Positions 24,073 to 33,663 of a DNA stretch of 64,000 nucleotides are shown here, piece by piece (positions within the stretch are counted from its first letter, which is position 1; every line of letters starts with the position of its first letter). A program made the translations under genes and the position numbers. Origin of the DNA: Haliscomenobacter sp041740695. Lineage in GTDB: Bacteria; Bacteroidota; Bacteroidia; Chitinophagales; Saprospiraceae. The stretch covers positions 62,001 through 126,000 of the forward strand of contig NZ_JBGSLK010000113.1 in NCBI RefSeq assembly GCF_041740695.1. The letters are read 5' to 3'. The notes under the pieces were generated by a model. The model worked only from the letters and a program-made list of their open reading frames with translations. It was not told the DNA's origin and made no database searches.

Positions 24073-25608
24073 TTACGTCAATGGCCCCGGGTTGAACAAG
24101 ACCAACTCATTGTGTATCCCCAATTTATCGCACGCCACCTGGGTGCGGCCACTCGCCACTTCCAAAATCAGGTGGAATAGTTCCCAGCCCATTTCTTCAA
24201 TGCTTTTTTCACCAAAAGCAATCGGCCCTGCATCAAAATCAATCAAATCAAACCAACGATTGCCCAGCTTGGAATTGGAACTTACCTTGATGACCGGCAC
24301 CATCGACAATCCGTATGGCGTACCCCGCCCGGTGATGAACACGTGCACGTTCATCCCGGCGGCCAGTTGCAAGGTACCACAAACAAAGTCACTGGCCGGA
24401 GTAGCGACAAAATTAAGGCCCTTGCGGCGGATTTTTTCGCCCGGTTTTAATACATCGACAATGGGGCTACGGCCCGATTTGGCAATCGACCCGAGCGCTT
24501 TTTCCACCACATTGCTCAGTCCACCCAGTTTGTTTCCTGGCGTGGGATTGGCGCTGCGATCGGCCTGCCCCAGGGTTAGGTATTCATCGTACCAGCGCAT
24601 TTCTTCTAGCAGGGCTTTTGCCACATCGGCATCGATGGCACGGGCAGCCAGGAGATGGCAGGCGTCGCGCACTTCGGTCACTTCCGAGAACATAACCGTC
24701 CCACCAGCACGTACAATCAGATCAGCGGCAAATCCGGAGGCGGGATTGCCCGTCAGACCCGAAAAGGCGTCGCTGCCGCCGCATTGCATGCCCACCACCA
24801 GATCGGAGGCAGGACAGGTTTCCCGTTGGCGACGGTTCAGTTTTTGCAAATGGGCTTCGGCCATTTCCATGATGCCAGCTACCATGCCCGCAAACCCCTG
24901 AAAAGCTTCGTCTTGCAGGTACAGGATGTGCCCTTGACCAGAATCGCTGGTTTCAGCCATTAATCGTTCCGGGCGCAACTTCTCGCAGCCCAGCCCAATC
25001 ATCATCACTTCGCCGCCAAAATTGGGATTGTGGATGATGTTTTGCAAGGTTCGAATGGGCACCATCGCGGCCGGAGCATCAATGGCAATGCCGCAACCGT
25101 AACTGTGATTGAGCGCAACCACATCATCTACATTGGGGTATTTGGGCAGCAATTCCTGGCGAATTTTTTTCTCAACGTACTGAGCCAGGCCACCCACACA
25201 TTGTACACTGGTGGCAATGGCGAGTACGTTTTTGGTGCCCACACTGCCATCGGGATTTTTAAACCCTTGAAAGGTGTAGCCCTCCAAAGGTTCTGGAATG
25301 GATTTGGGGCTGATATCGAGAGAAATATCTTCAAGCCGGGGGGCTTCTGGGAGCAACATCCGGGTATGGTCTACCCATTCGCCGGCCTGGATTAAGGCGC
25401 TGGCTAGTCCAATGGTTTCACCATAGCGGATGATGGCTGCGCCCGTCGGAATATCATTCAAGGCAATTTTGTGGCCCATCGGGATGTGCTGGCGCGCTAC
25501 AAGCCCTTTTTCAAGCGTCGTTCCTTCTGGGATGCCTTCCAAATTGGGCACGATCCCCACATTGTCCAGGGGCGTAGTTTGAATGATGGTCTGAATGGTT
25601 GCGCTCAT
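24073..25608 (-). CDS. garD: Galactarate dehydratase
   Basis: 511 residues, close to the usual length. It removes water from galactarate to give 5-keto-4-deoxyglucarate. The N-terminal SAF domain (GLVARQHIPMGHKIALNDIP, AAIIRYGETIGLA) is followed by PEAPRLEDISLD, LEGYTFQGFKNPDGSVGTKN, ALNHSYGCGIAIDAPAAMVP and IGLGCEKLRPERLM, the same order as in E. coli GarD; the Cys residues in YGCG and GCEK are candidates for binding the Fe cofactor. GMQCGGSDAFSGLTGNPASG lies in the UxaA-like C-terminal half. Start is 9 nt after the permease stop, so the two are translated from one mRNA. Confidence 0.93.
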   Translation of the reverse strand: MSATIQTIIQTTPLDNVGIVPNLEGIPEGTTLEKGLVARQHIPMGHKIALNDIPTGAAIIRYGETIGLASALIQAGEWVDHTRMLLPEAPRLEDISLDISPKSIPEPLEGYTFQGFKNPDGSVGTKNVLAIATSVQCVGGLAQYVEKKIRQELLPKYPNVDDVVALNHSYGCGIAIDAPAAMVPIRTLQNIIHNPNFGGEVMMIGLGCEKLRPERLMAETSDSGQGHILYLQDEAFQGFAGMVAGIMEMAEAHLQKLNRRQRETCPASDLVVGMQCGGSDAFSGLTGNPASGFAADLIVRAGGTVMFSEVTEVRDACHLLAARAIDADVAKALLEEMRWYDEYLTLGQADRSANPTPGNKLGGLSNVVEKALGSIAKSGRSPIVDVLKPGEKIRRKGLNFVATPASDFVCGTLQLAAGMNVHVFITGRGTPYGLSMVPVIKVSSNSKLGNRWFDLIDFDAGPIAFGEKSIEEMGWELFHLILEVASGRTQVACDKLGIHNELVLFNPGPLT

Positions 25609-25617
25609 ACTCGTAGG

Positions 25618-27054
25618 TTAAACCATGGGAAACAGGCGCGCCAGAATCATCACCGAAATCAAACCAGCAAAACCCATCACTGTGAGTAGGTAAGAAAAAT
25701 GCTGGATGCTTTCTTTGTTGGTCATGCCACTCATTTTGGAGATGATCCAAAAGCCACTGTCGTTCATCCAGGGGAAAATTTTGGAACCACAACCGATGAC
25801 GATCGCCAAATAAACTGGGTGAAAGGGGTAGGCATTTTCACCTCCAAACCCGTTGACAATCCCAATGGTGGTCACCATCGCCACGGTGGCCGAGCCTTGC
25901 GCCGTGCGAATTGCTGCCGTGAGGAAAAAAGCCAGGGGTAAAATGGCAGATTGAGCGCTCCCCGTAAAATCGGTAATGCGCATGCCAATATTGGTTTGTT
26001 GCAACATTTGGCCAAAGGCACCACCAGCACAAGTGATCAAAATGATCATCCCGGCACTCATCAGCGACTCCTGAATTTGTTGGTTGAACAACTCCACATT
26101 TTTCAGCCTGCTCCACAACAAATACATGGCAATCAGGGCAGCGATGAATAAGGCAATATTGCTGTCTCCTACAATATTCAAAAGTTTAACCAATTGCAAT
26201 TGAAACGCAGTTAAGCCGTCTAGATTGGAGTCCAGGAACATCTCCAAAAATGAATTTCCGGTAATCAGCAAAATTGGCAATACAATCGGGAGCAAAGACA
26301 ACCAGAGGGAAGGTAAATCTTCCTGTTTTTTATCGGCAATTTCCTTCAGCTCTTCGATGCTGATGTCGGGGGTATCGCGCATCGGCAAATCCCATTTGTG
26401 ATTGGCCCAAAGGGCATATAAATACCCTGCGAAGCTGGTGATGATCCCAAAAATGATCCCCACCACCATCATCAAACCCAGGTCAATGCCCATTTCTTTG
26501 GCTACAAACAGAGGCCCCGGAGTGGGTGGCACCAGGGAATGCGCCATTACGCCCCCCGCAATCACCACCATCAGGTAAAGGCTGTACTTGCGCGGGTTGC
26601 GGATGCTCAGGGATTTGACCAGTGGAATCATGAGGTAAAAAACAGTATCAAAAAATACCGGAATGGCCAGGGTGAAACTTCCCGTTAAAAAGGCCAACGA
26701 GGTGTTTTTTTTGCCAACTACATTCAACAAGCTGCGGATGATGCGCTCCGCTCCCCCACTGCGTATCAGCGCTACCCCAATGATGGATCCCAAAGCAATT
26801 AAAATGCTAATTTTTCCGGCGGTACTGCCAAAGGCATCGGCCAGGCGCTCACCCAGAGCTTGGCTGGCCAGTGCTTCAGCTTTTTCGGGCGATAACCCTT
26901 TGTTGATGGCAAAGTTGTAGATGTGTTCCTTAGCCGTCAACAAACTGGTCACTATCGCAGCCAACAAAAGAGCAACTACTGCATTGAGGCGCAGTGCAAT
27001 GATGCAAAACAAAACCAGTCCAATGCCGAGGAGTACAATAATGATTGGATCCAT
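25618..27054 (-). CDS. GntP family aldarate/gluconate permease
   Basis: 478 residues with many membrane segments, beginning MDPIIIVLLGIGLVLFCIIAL. Family features are LRLNAVVALLLAAIVTSLL, GKISILIALGSIIGVALI, LTGSFTLAIPVFFDTVFYLM, SLVPPTPGPLFVAKEMGIDLG and NDSGFWIISKMSGM near the C-terminus. GntP proteins are proton symporters for gluconate-like acids. Next to garD and kdgD the likely substrates are galactarate or glucarate (inference). First gene of the operon. Confidence 0.9.
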   Translation of the reverse strand: MDPIIIVLLGIGLVLFCIIALRLNAVVALLLAAIVTSLLTAKEHIYNFAINKGLSPEKAEALASQALGERLADAFGSTAGKISILIALGSIIGVALIRSGGAERIIRSLLNVVGKKNTSLAFLTGSFTLAIPVFFDTVFYLMIPLVKSLSIRNPRKYSLYLMVVIAGGVMAHSLVPPTPGPLFVAKEMGIDLGLMMVVGIIFGIITSFAGYLYALWANHKWDLPMRDTPDISIEELKEIADKKQEDLPSLWLSLLPIVLPILLITGNSFLEMFLDSNLDGLTAFQLQLVKLLNIVGDSNIALFIAALIAMYLLWSRLKNVELFNQQIQESLMSAGMIILITCAGGAFGQMLQQTNIGMRITDFTGSAQSAILPLAFFLTAAIRTAQGSATVAMVTTIGIVNGFGGENAYPFHPVYLAIVIGCGSKIFPWMNDSGFWIISKMSGMTNKESIQHFSYLLTVMGFAGLISVMILARLFPMV

Positions 27055-27112
27055 GTGTAGGTTTTAGGCGATAGCTGATGAGATGGAATTTCCAATAAAA
27101 AAACTACCTTCT

Positions 27113-27159
27113 CACAAGTAGTGGAAATTTTATTTTATCAAAACTACAATTTACTTGTG
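27113..27159. promoter_or_regulatory. Promoter and dyad region of the aldarate operon
   Basis: CACAAGTA (27113-27120) and TACTTGTG (27152-27159) form a dyad around the minus-strand box TAGTTTTG (27146-27139), an exact TAnnTTTG match 85 nt before the gntP start. No TTG is at ideal spacing; TTTG at 27163-27160 is 13 nt away. The rest of the 27055-27334 spacer holds the operator and terminator listed separately. Confidence 0.4.
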
Positions 27160-27224
27160 CAAAGTTGGGAATACTAAGATCAGATTGATGATGCCTCCAT
27201 TCATTTTTTTACGCAATCGTTATC

Positions 27225-27236
27225 GGGAACGTTCCC
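27225..27236. promoter_or_regulatory. LacI-type operator upstream of the aldarate operon
   Basis: GGGAACGTTCCC is a perfect 12-bp palindrome with the central CG typical of LacI/GalR-family sites, about 80 nt upstream of the predicted -7 box. No LacI gene is in the window. Confidence 0.5.
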
Positions 27237-27255
27237 ATGTGGAGAGATTGAAGCA

Positions 27256-27287
27256 TAAAAAAAGGCCAACATGAAACCATGTTGACC
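27256..27287 (-). terminator. Rho-independent terminator of the VWA gene
   Basis: On the minus strand GGTCAACATG and CATGTTGGCC pair (10 bp, one G-T) around GTTT and run into seven T's, 48 nt after the stop at 27335. Confidence 0.85.
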
Positions 27288-27334
27288 CTTCACAATATTA
27301 AGCGTGCTAAAAGAAAAGATATAAGTTCTACAAT

Positions 27335-29230
27335 TTATTTCTCTGCCGTTTCCGTTTTGCCCATCAGGCCCACGGACTCGATCATGCGGATCATTTCAGC
27401 GCGATACCCTTCGGTGTCTTTGCCACGGGCACCAGCGGCCAGTTTTTTACACTGCTCATAGTTTGCGTCTCCTTTGAATTCGGATTTGCGCAGCAGCATG
27501 CCAAAGGTGGCCACTGCAGCCGACCAACGGAAGTTATCACTCGATTTGTCCAGGTTGGTTTTTTTGTCCATCACCACTTCTTCCATCAATTGGCTGTTGT
27601 CGGCCTCGGGAGCTTTGTAGCGGAATTTTACGGTTAATAGTTCATTCGAGCGGTTGGCCGTTGGCGTCAGGTCGCGTTGTTGGTACTTGAGGTCTTTGTC
27701 GGCAGCCAGGAATTTGCTTTCGATGCCTACGGGGATGATTTCGTAAAGGGCTGTAACGCTATGGCCTGCACCCAATTCACCCGCGTCTTTTTGATCATCG
27801 TCAAAATCTGCGTTGTTCAGCACCCGGTTTTCGTAGCCGATCAGGCGGTAACCTTGTACCACGGCCGGGTTGAATTCCAGTTGCAACTTGACGTCTTTAG
27901 CGATGGTGTACATGGTGCCTCCGAATTCGCTCACGAGTACACGGCGGGCCTCATCCAGGTTGTCGATGTAAGCGTGGTTGCCGTTGCCACTATCGGCCAG
28001 TTTTTGCAATTTATTGTCCTTGTAGTTGCCCATGCCGTAACCCAACACGGTCAGGTACACGCCACTTTTGCGTTCTTCTTCCACGATGCGCACCAGCTCG
28101 CCATCGCTACTTACTCCTACGTTGAAGTCCCCGTCGGAGGCTAGGATCACGCGGTTGTTGCCACCTTTGATGAAATGTTCTTTGGCAGTTTGGTAAGCCA
28201 AACGGATGCCTTCGCCACCTGCAGTAGAACCGCCAGCTTCAAGTTTGTCGATGGCTTCTTTGATTTTGGTTTTGTTGTTGCCCGTAGTGGATTCCAATAC
28301 CAGACCAGCTGCGCCAGCGTAGACTACGATTGCTACGCGGTCTTGTGGACGCAATTGTTCAGCCAGGAGTTTGAAGGAAGTCTGTACCAGGGGGAGTTTA
28401 TTGGCGGCATTCATACTGCCAGATACGTCGATCAGGAAAACCAGGTTGGCCGCAGGTAAATTTTCAGCCGGGGTATGTTTGCCTTGCAAACCGATGTGTA
28501 CCAGGCGATGCTTAGGCTGCCAAGGGCAATCGCTCACTTCGGTGGTGATTGAGAATGGGTGTTTGCCTGTAGGCTCTGGATATTCGTAATCAAAATAATT
28601 GATCATTTCCTCGATGCGCACCACATCTTCTGGTGGGCGCTGACCATTGTTAATGAAACGGCGCAAATTGCTGTAGCTAGCTGCGTCCACATCAATAGAA
28701 AAAGTCGATTGAGGCTCCTGGGTAGCGCGGTGGAAGCGGTTTTCTTGAATGCGGTCGTAATCTTCGGTGTTGAAGTTGGGTTGGGGGGCACTCATTTTAT
28801 GGGTATAGCCCACGATGCCTGGGGAGGCCATACTCATTTCTTTTTTGGCTCTGGATAATATGGGCTTTTCTTGTTCCCGCGATTTCCGATCTTCTGCGAC
28901 TACCACCATTTCTTCTAGCCTTGTTTCACTTGCTTTCAACTTGACATTTACTGATTTGCCAGCGCAGGCTTTGGCTTCTTTAACCTCATAGCCGATGTAG
29001 CTGATTTCCAGTGTAGCGCAAGAATCGGGGCTATTTAATTTGAAAGAACCGTCAAGTTCGGTCGTTGCACCAGCCGCATGGCCTTTGAGCAATACCCTTA
29101 CTCCGGGCAATCCTTGCCCGGTTTCATCGGTGACTTTACCTTTTAGTTCATAGGTTTTGTCGGTACCCCGGAAACTTACAAATCCAAGGAGTAGGACAGA
29201 GAGGGCAAGGAGAATGTTTTTTTTGAACAT
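27335..29230 (-). CDS. Von Willebrand A domain protein with carboxypeptidase-like N-terminal domain (YfbK-like)
   Basis: 631 residues. Signal-like start MFKKNILLALSVLLLGFVSF, then a carboxypeptidase-regulatory-like domain at about 28-110 (LKGKVTDETGQGLPGVRVLL, LEISYIGYE). Then comes the YfbK N-terminal domain (ENRFHRATQEPQSTFSIDVD, EEMINYFDYEYPEP), a VWA domain with MIDAS motif FLIDVSGSMN near 265 and ILASDGDFNVGV, and the DUF3520 C-terminal domain (EFNPAVVQGYRLIGYENRVL). Such proteins sit at the cell surface or periplasm; function unknown. The CarboxypepD domain usually precedes TonB receptors, so its presence here suggests outer-membrane association (inference). Confidence 0.88.
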   Translation of the reverse strand: MFKKNILLALSVLLLGFVSFRGTDKTYELKGKVTDETGQGLPGVRVLLKGHAAGATTELDGSFKLNSPDSCATLEISYIGYEVKEAKACAGKSVNVKLKASETRLEEMVVVAEDRKSREQEKPILSRAKKEMSMASPGIVGYTHKMSAPQPNFNTEDYDRIQENRFHRATQEPQSTFSIDVDAASYSNLRRFINNGQRPPEDVVRIEEMINYFDYEYPEPTGKHPFSITTEVSDCPWQPKHRLVHIGLQGKHTPAENLPAANLVFLIDVSGSMNAANKLPLVQTSFKLLAEQLRPQDRVAIVVYAGAAGLVLESTTGNNKTKIKEAIDKLEAGGSTAGGEGIRLAYQTAKEHFIKGGNNRVILASDGDFNVGVSSDGELVRIVEEERKSGVYLTVLGYGMGNYKDNKLQKLADSGNGNHAYIDNLDEARRVLVSEFGGTMYTIAKDVKLQLEFNPAVVQGYRLIGYENRVLNNADFDDDQKDAGELGAGHSVTALYEIIPVGIESKFLAADKDLKYQQRDLTPTANRSNELLTVKFRYKAPEADNSQLMEEVVMDKKTNLDKSSDNFRWSAAVATFGMLLRKSEFKGDANYEQCKKLAAGARGKDTEGYRAEMIRMIESVGLMGKTETAEK

Positions 29231-29340
29231 GGCTTTGTGATTTTTCTCTAGGATGCAGTCCTATATCGGAATGCATAAAAACTTTGAAAAAAATTTTCTT
29301 TCCCTAATTTTATCTTTTTTAACACACACTGATTCAACAC

Positions 29341-32300
29341 ATGAAACCAAATTACATCACCCGATTTACTCTTCTACTGGGATTACTCAGCCTGGGGTAC
29401 AGTGCCGTGCAGGCACAAGAAACCGGAGCCAAAAAGGACACGAGCAAAGTGGCCGTTAAAAAGGACTCCAAAAAACCACTACCACTGGAGCCTGAGCGCA
29501 AAATCAAACTCCAGGTCAACGAAGGCACCTGGATGTCACTCGACGTTAGCCCGGATGGGCAAAGCATCGCTTTTGACCTCATGGGCGACATTTACAGCAT
29601 CCCCATGGCGGGTGGCAAAGCCAAACAGCTGACCAATGGGATGGCTTACGACACCCACCCACGTTGGAGTCCCGATGGCAAAAAAATCGCCTTCACCTCC
29701 GACCGCAGTGGTTCCGAAAATGCCTGGTACATCGATTTTGAAAAACAGGACACCGTACAAGTGACCAAAGACAGTGACCAAAACTACCAATCGGTGGAAT
29801 GGACGCCCGACGGCAATTACCTGATTGTGTCCAAAGGTGGTCGCAACCTCAAACTCTTCATGTTCCACAAAGACGGCGGTGGCGGCACCCAACTCATCAA
29901 AACGCCCGAAACCTTAAAATGCATCGAACAAGCCTTTGGCAAAGACAGTCGTTACATCTGGTTTTCGCGCCGTACCGGAGCCTGGAATTACAACGCCATT
30001 TTGCCCCAATACCAATTGGCTACTTATGATCGGGAAACCGGACAGTTGGAAACCCGCACCGAGCGCGTGGGCTCCGCCTTCACCCCTACCCTTTCCGCCG
30101 ATGGCAAATGGCTGGTGTACGGCACCCGTTTCAACGAACAAACTGGTCTGGTGAAGCGCAACCTGCTCACTGGTGAAGAAGCCTGGCTCGCCTATCCGGT
30201 TCAGCGCGATGAGCAGGAATCGATAGCACCATTGGGGGTTTATCCGGCCATGTCTTTTACACCCGACTCGAAGTTTGTCATCGCTTCTTATGGTGGCAAA
30301 ATTTGGAAATTGCCCATCGAGGGTGGGGATGCCACGAACATTCCTTTTGAAGTGGATGCAGAAATCGGCATGGGCCCGGCAGTAAAATTTGATTTCCCGA
30401 TTTCGGACGAAAAAACGATGATCGCCAATCAAATCCGCGATCCAAAAATCTCGCCCGACGGCAAAAAACTGGCCTTTACCGTGCTCAATCGCTTGTATGT
30501 GATGGATTACCCAGCAGGAACTGCCCGTCGCTTGACCACGGCCAATGTCACCGAAGCTATGCCCGTATGGTCGCCCGATGGCAACAGCATTGCCTACGTC
30601 ACCTGGGAAAACAAGGAAGGGCATATTTATAAGGTGAATGTAGCCAGCGGCACCCCTACCAAGCTGACCCGATCTGGAGCAATTTATTCCGATTTGGCCT
30701 GGGACGCCAAAACCAACCGCATTGTGTTCAACTACGGGCCTGCACAAGTATTTGAAGACGCTTATAGCCCCTTCTTTGCCGGTGCAGCCGCTAATTTGGG
30801 CTGGATCGCTGCCGATGGTGGCGAGATCACCCGCATTGAAAACGCCAACGGCCGGGGCAATCCTCACTTCGTAAAAGCTGATGAACGCATTTACCTGTTC
30901 AGTGGAACCAAAGGTCTGGTGTCCATTCGCTGGGACGGTACCGATGAAAAAGTACACCTTAAAGTGAGTGGCATCACAACTTTTCCGGCTGAAATGGGGC
31001 ATACCCACTGCCTGATGGTAAACAGCGAAACAGAACCAACGCCCAAACCATCCGAAGCAGAAATGATTACCATGGCACCCGAAGGAGACCAAGCCCTGGT
31101 GCAAATCAACAATGAAATTTATGTAGTAACCGTCCCTAAAACCGGGGGTGAAGTGCCCAGTATTTCGGTGGCCAAAGCTGAAAGTGCTCAATTTCCCGCG
31201 CGCAAATTGACCACAATCGGCGGCCAATTCCCGCAGTGGACTGCCGACGCCAAACGGGTGAACTGGTCGATTGGCAACGCCTATTTCTCCTATGATTTGG
31301 CCCAGGCCAAAGTGGTTGAAGACCAACTAAAGGCAGAAAAGAAGGCTCAGGAGAAGGAAAAAGCCAAGGCTGAAGCGGAAGGTAAAAAGCCAGAAGAGAA
31401 AAAGGACGAAAAGAAAGAAGAAGACAAGTCCTACAAAGCCGGTGAAATTCGGGTGAAAGTGACCGTACCCCGCGATGTACCCACTGGCGTTGTCTTGTTG
31501 CGCAATGCCCGCATCATCACCATGAAAGGCACTGAGGTATTTGAAAAAGGGGACATCCTGATCGAAAACAACCGCATCAAATCGGTGGGTAAAGCGGGTT
31601 CCATCAAAGCTCCGGCAGGTGCCAAGGTGATGGACATGGCTGGCAAAACCATCGTTCCCGGCTTCGTTGATACCCACGCGCACATGTGGCCTTACTGGGG
31701 CTTGCACAAAAGCCAGGCCTGGATGTACAATGCCAACCTCGCTTACGGCGTAACCACCACGCGTGACCCACAAACCGCCACTACCGACGTACTCACCTAC
31801 GGCGACATGGTGGAAAGTGGACAAATTCTGGGCCCACGGATTTATTCAACTGGCCCCGGAGTCGGCTTTTGGGCTTACCGCCTCGAAAGTATGGAGCAAA
31901 CCCGCAACGTACTCAAACAATACTCTGAGTACTACAACACCAAGACCATCAAGATGTACCTGACCGGCAACCGCCAGCACCGCCAGTGGATCATCCAGGC
32001 GGCCAAAGAGCAGGGATTGATGCCGACTACGGAAGGTGGTTTGGATTTTAAACTCAATATGAGCCAATTGTTGGATGGCTACTCCGGACATGAGCACGCT
32101 TTCCCGATTTACCCCATTTACAAGGATGTGGTGAAGCTGGTAGCAGAATCCAAAATGGCGTATACACCTACTTTGTTGGTGGCTTACGGTGGCCCTTGGG
32201 CTGAAAACTACTACTACGCTACCGAAAATGTAGTGGGTGACAAAAAGCTCAATCACTTTACCCCAAAGGCAGAATTGGACGAAAAAGCGCGGCGTCGGCC

Positions 32301-32739
32301 AGGTTGGTTTTTGCCAGAGGAGCACATTTTCAGCCGCCATGCTGAGTTTGCCAAAGCGCTGGTGGAAGCTGGAGGCATTGCCGGGATTGGCTCACATGGT
32401 CAGCTGCAGGGTTTGGGTTACCACTGGGAGTTGTGGGCGGTACAGTCCGGGGGGATGAAAACCCACGATGCGCTGCGGGTAGCTACCATTCTTGGCGCGC
32501 AGGCGATTGGCTTGAGCAAAGACCTAGGCTCACTGGAAACCGGGAAACTGGCCGACTTGCTCATTTTGGACAAAAACCCGCTGGAGAATATCCGCAACAC
32601 CAATACCATTAAGTACGTCATGAAAAATGGTCGCTTGTACGAAGGGGATACTTTGAATGAGGTCTATCCAAAGGTGCAGGCTGCTCCGGCACCGGAGTGG
32701 AATGCGGCACAGCCGATGGGGATTCCGGGGATGAAGTAA
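29341..32739 (+). CDS. Secreted WD40-like propeller-amidohydrolase fusion
   Basis: 1132 residues. Signal peptide to about 25 (VQAQ), then a TolB/PD40 propeller at about 50-650 with repeats such as VSPDGQSIAFDLMGDIYSIP, WSPDGKKIAFTSDRSG and KISPDGKKLAFTV. A Lys/Glu-rich linker follows near 660-695, then a metal-dependent amidohydrolase domain: IVPGFVDTHAHMWPYWG with the HxH metal ligands near 777, EHAFPIYPIY, and the closing LGSLETGKLADLLILDKNPL. Acts probably in the periplasm or outside on a peptide- or imide-like substrate; no substrate evidence. Starts 110 nt from the divergent VWA gene. Same architecture logic (propeller plus hydrolase) as the S41 protein at 60474. Confidence 0.9.
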   Translation: MKPNYITRFTLLLGLLSLGYSAVQAQETGAKKDTSKVAVKKDSKKPLPLEPERKIKLQVNEGTWMSLDVSPDGQSIAFDLMGDIYSIPMAGGKAKQLTNGMAYDTHPRWSPDGKKIAFTSDRSGSENAWYIDFEKQDTVQVTKDSDQNYQSVEWTPDGNYLIVSKGGRNLKLFMFHKDGGGGTQLIKTPETLKCIEQAFGKDSRYIWFSRRTGAWNYNAILPQYQLATYDRETGQLETRTERVGSAFTPTLSADGKWLVYGTRFNEQTGLVKRNLLTGEEAWLAYPVQRDEQESIAPLGVYPAMSFTPDSKFVIASYGGKIWKLPIEGGDATNIPFEVDAEIGMGPAVKFDFPISDEKTMIANQIRDPKISPDGKKLAFTVLNRLYVMDYPAGTARRLTTANVTEAMPVWSPDGNSIAYVTWENKEGHIYKVNVASGTPTKLTRSGAIYSDLAWDAKTNRIVFNYGPAQVFEDAYSPFFAGAAANLGWIAADGGEITRIENANGRGNPHFVKADERIYLFSGTKGLVSIRWDGTDEKVHLKVSGITTFPAEMGHTHCLMVNSETEPTPKPSEAEMITMAPEGDQALVQINNEIYVVTVPKTGGEVPSISVAKAESAQFPARKLTTIGGQFPQWTADAKRVNWSIGNAYFSYDLAQAKVVEDQLKAEKKAQEKEKAKAEAEGKKPEEKKDEKKEEDKSYKAGEIRVKVTVPRDVPTGVVLLRNARIITMKGTEVFEKGDILIENNRIKSVGKAGSIKAPAGAKVMDMAGKTIVPGFVDTHAHMWPYWGLHKSQAWMYNANLAYGVTTTRDPQTATTDVLTYGDMVESGQILGPRIYSTGPGVGFWAYRLESMEQTRNVLKQYSEYYNTKTIKMYLTGNRQHRQWIIQAAKEQGLMPTTEGGLDFKLNMSQLLDGYSGHEHAFPIYPIYKDVVKLVAESKMAYTPTLLVAYGGPWAENYYYATENVVGDKKLNHFTPKAELDEKARRRPGWFLPEEHIFSRHAEFAKALVEAGGIAGIGSHGQLQGLGYHWELWAVQSGGMKTHDALRVATILGAQAIGLSKDLGSLETGKLADLLILDKNPLENIRNTNTIKYVMKNGRLYEGDTLNEVYPKVQAAPAPEWNAAQPMGIPGMK

Positions 32740-32763
32740 ACATCGCGGTTTATTAAGACCACA

Positions 32764-32811
32764 GCGACATTTTTTTAGCACAAAGAAAAAAATAGAGGGC
32801 ACAAAGGACTA
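32764..32811. repeat. Degenerate half of the CACAAAG palindromic element
   Basis: AGCGACATTTTTTTAGCACAAAG and GAGGGCACAAAGGA resemble the left arm of the element at 19642-19771; no matching right arm follows. Confidence 0.5.
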
Positions 32812-32835
32812 AGTTTATTTTACCGGTCTTTTGCT

Positions 32836-32994
32836 CGGAGGACATGAATTGCCTCCAGCTTCAGCTGGTGGATAAGTAGTGGACTCTAGTTTTGGGCTTT
32901 AGCCCTAGCTTAAAGATTAAGGCTGGGGCTAAAGCCCAAAACAAAGGGTATCCTCGTATCCACCAGCTGAAGCTGGAGGCAATTCATGTCCTTC
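32836..32994. repeat. ~160-bp nested palindromic element, copy 1 of 3
   Basis: CGGAGGACATGAATTGCC opens and GGCAATTCATGTCCTTCG closes. Within are CTCCAGCTTCAGCTGGTGGA/TCCACCAGCTGAAGCTGGAG and an inner GGGCTTTAGCCC-type stem, so almost the whole unit is one long hairpin. Copies at 33688-33877 and 58863-59052. Apart from this and the CACAAAG fragment, the 32740-33142 spacer shows nothing coding. Confidence 0.88.
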
Positions 32995-33142
32995 GCTTCC
33001 AGAATACAAAAATATCCTGGAGTATGGTTTTTTGCTTATGCTTAGTTTATTTTGATAAAAAATCACAAGCGCTTTCTACCCCTGACATACTGTTGACACA
33101 GCCCACCCTTAACTTTGATGTACATTAAAAACATCAACACCG

Positions 33143-33649
33143 ATGAGCTTACAACACTTAGTGACCAATTACGCAGCGTACAATGTATGGGCCAATCAAA
33201 CCCTGGTAGACTGGCTAAAAACCAAACCTCAAGACATTTTTCAGGCAGAAGTTCCTTCCAGTTTCCCCAGCATTTTAAAAACTTTGAACCACATTTGGGC
33301 GGTCGAAGAGTTTTGGCACTCGGTGGTTGCCGAAGAAGCACCCAATGGCAGCCGCTATGGCAATGAAAATCTGGAAATTGATGCCGTTTGTGCTGGGATC
33401 ATCATCGAGTCTCAGGTTTTGCACCACTATGTGAGTAACCTTTCTGAAGCAGATCTATTGCAAAAAGTACATTTGGAGACGCCTTGGGTGTCGGGTGAAA
33501 TGCCCCGCTTTGAGTTCCTTCAGCATGTGCTCAATCACAGCACTTACCATCGGGGGCAGGTCGTTACCATTGGGCGGGTACTAGGGTTGACGGATGCACC
33601 GATGACGGATTATAATTATTTCAACATGGCACGGGTGGCGCAGAATTGA
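33143..33649 (+). CDS. DinB family protein
   Basis: 168 residues, a four-helix bundle. The start MSLQHLVTNYAAYNVWANQ is typical, with later LKTLNHIWAVEEFWHSVV and VLNHSTYHRGQVVTIGRVLG. The His in LNHIW and the two in NHSTYHRGQ form the usual DinB metal triad. Family members include thiol transferases and proteins induced by DNA damage; the role here is unknown. It lies between two copies of the long palindromic element. Confidence 0.9.
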   Translation: MSLQHLVTNYAAYNVWANQTLVDWLKTKPQDIFQAEVPSSFPSILKTLNHIWAVEEFWHSVVAEEAPNGSRYGNENLEIDAVCAGIIIESQVLHHYVSNLSEADLLQKVHLETPWVSGEMPRFEFLQHVLNHSTYHRGQVVTIGRVLGLTDAPMTDYNYFNMARVAQN

Positions 33650-33663
33650 AGTGAATTTTTTTG

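Noticed and set aside
29914..31326. 470-codon open frame on the minus strand
   Set aside because: Antisense to the propeller-amidohydrolase; composition (many Gly, Phe, His) is typical of a shadow frame.
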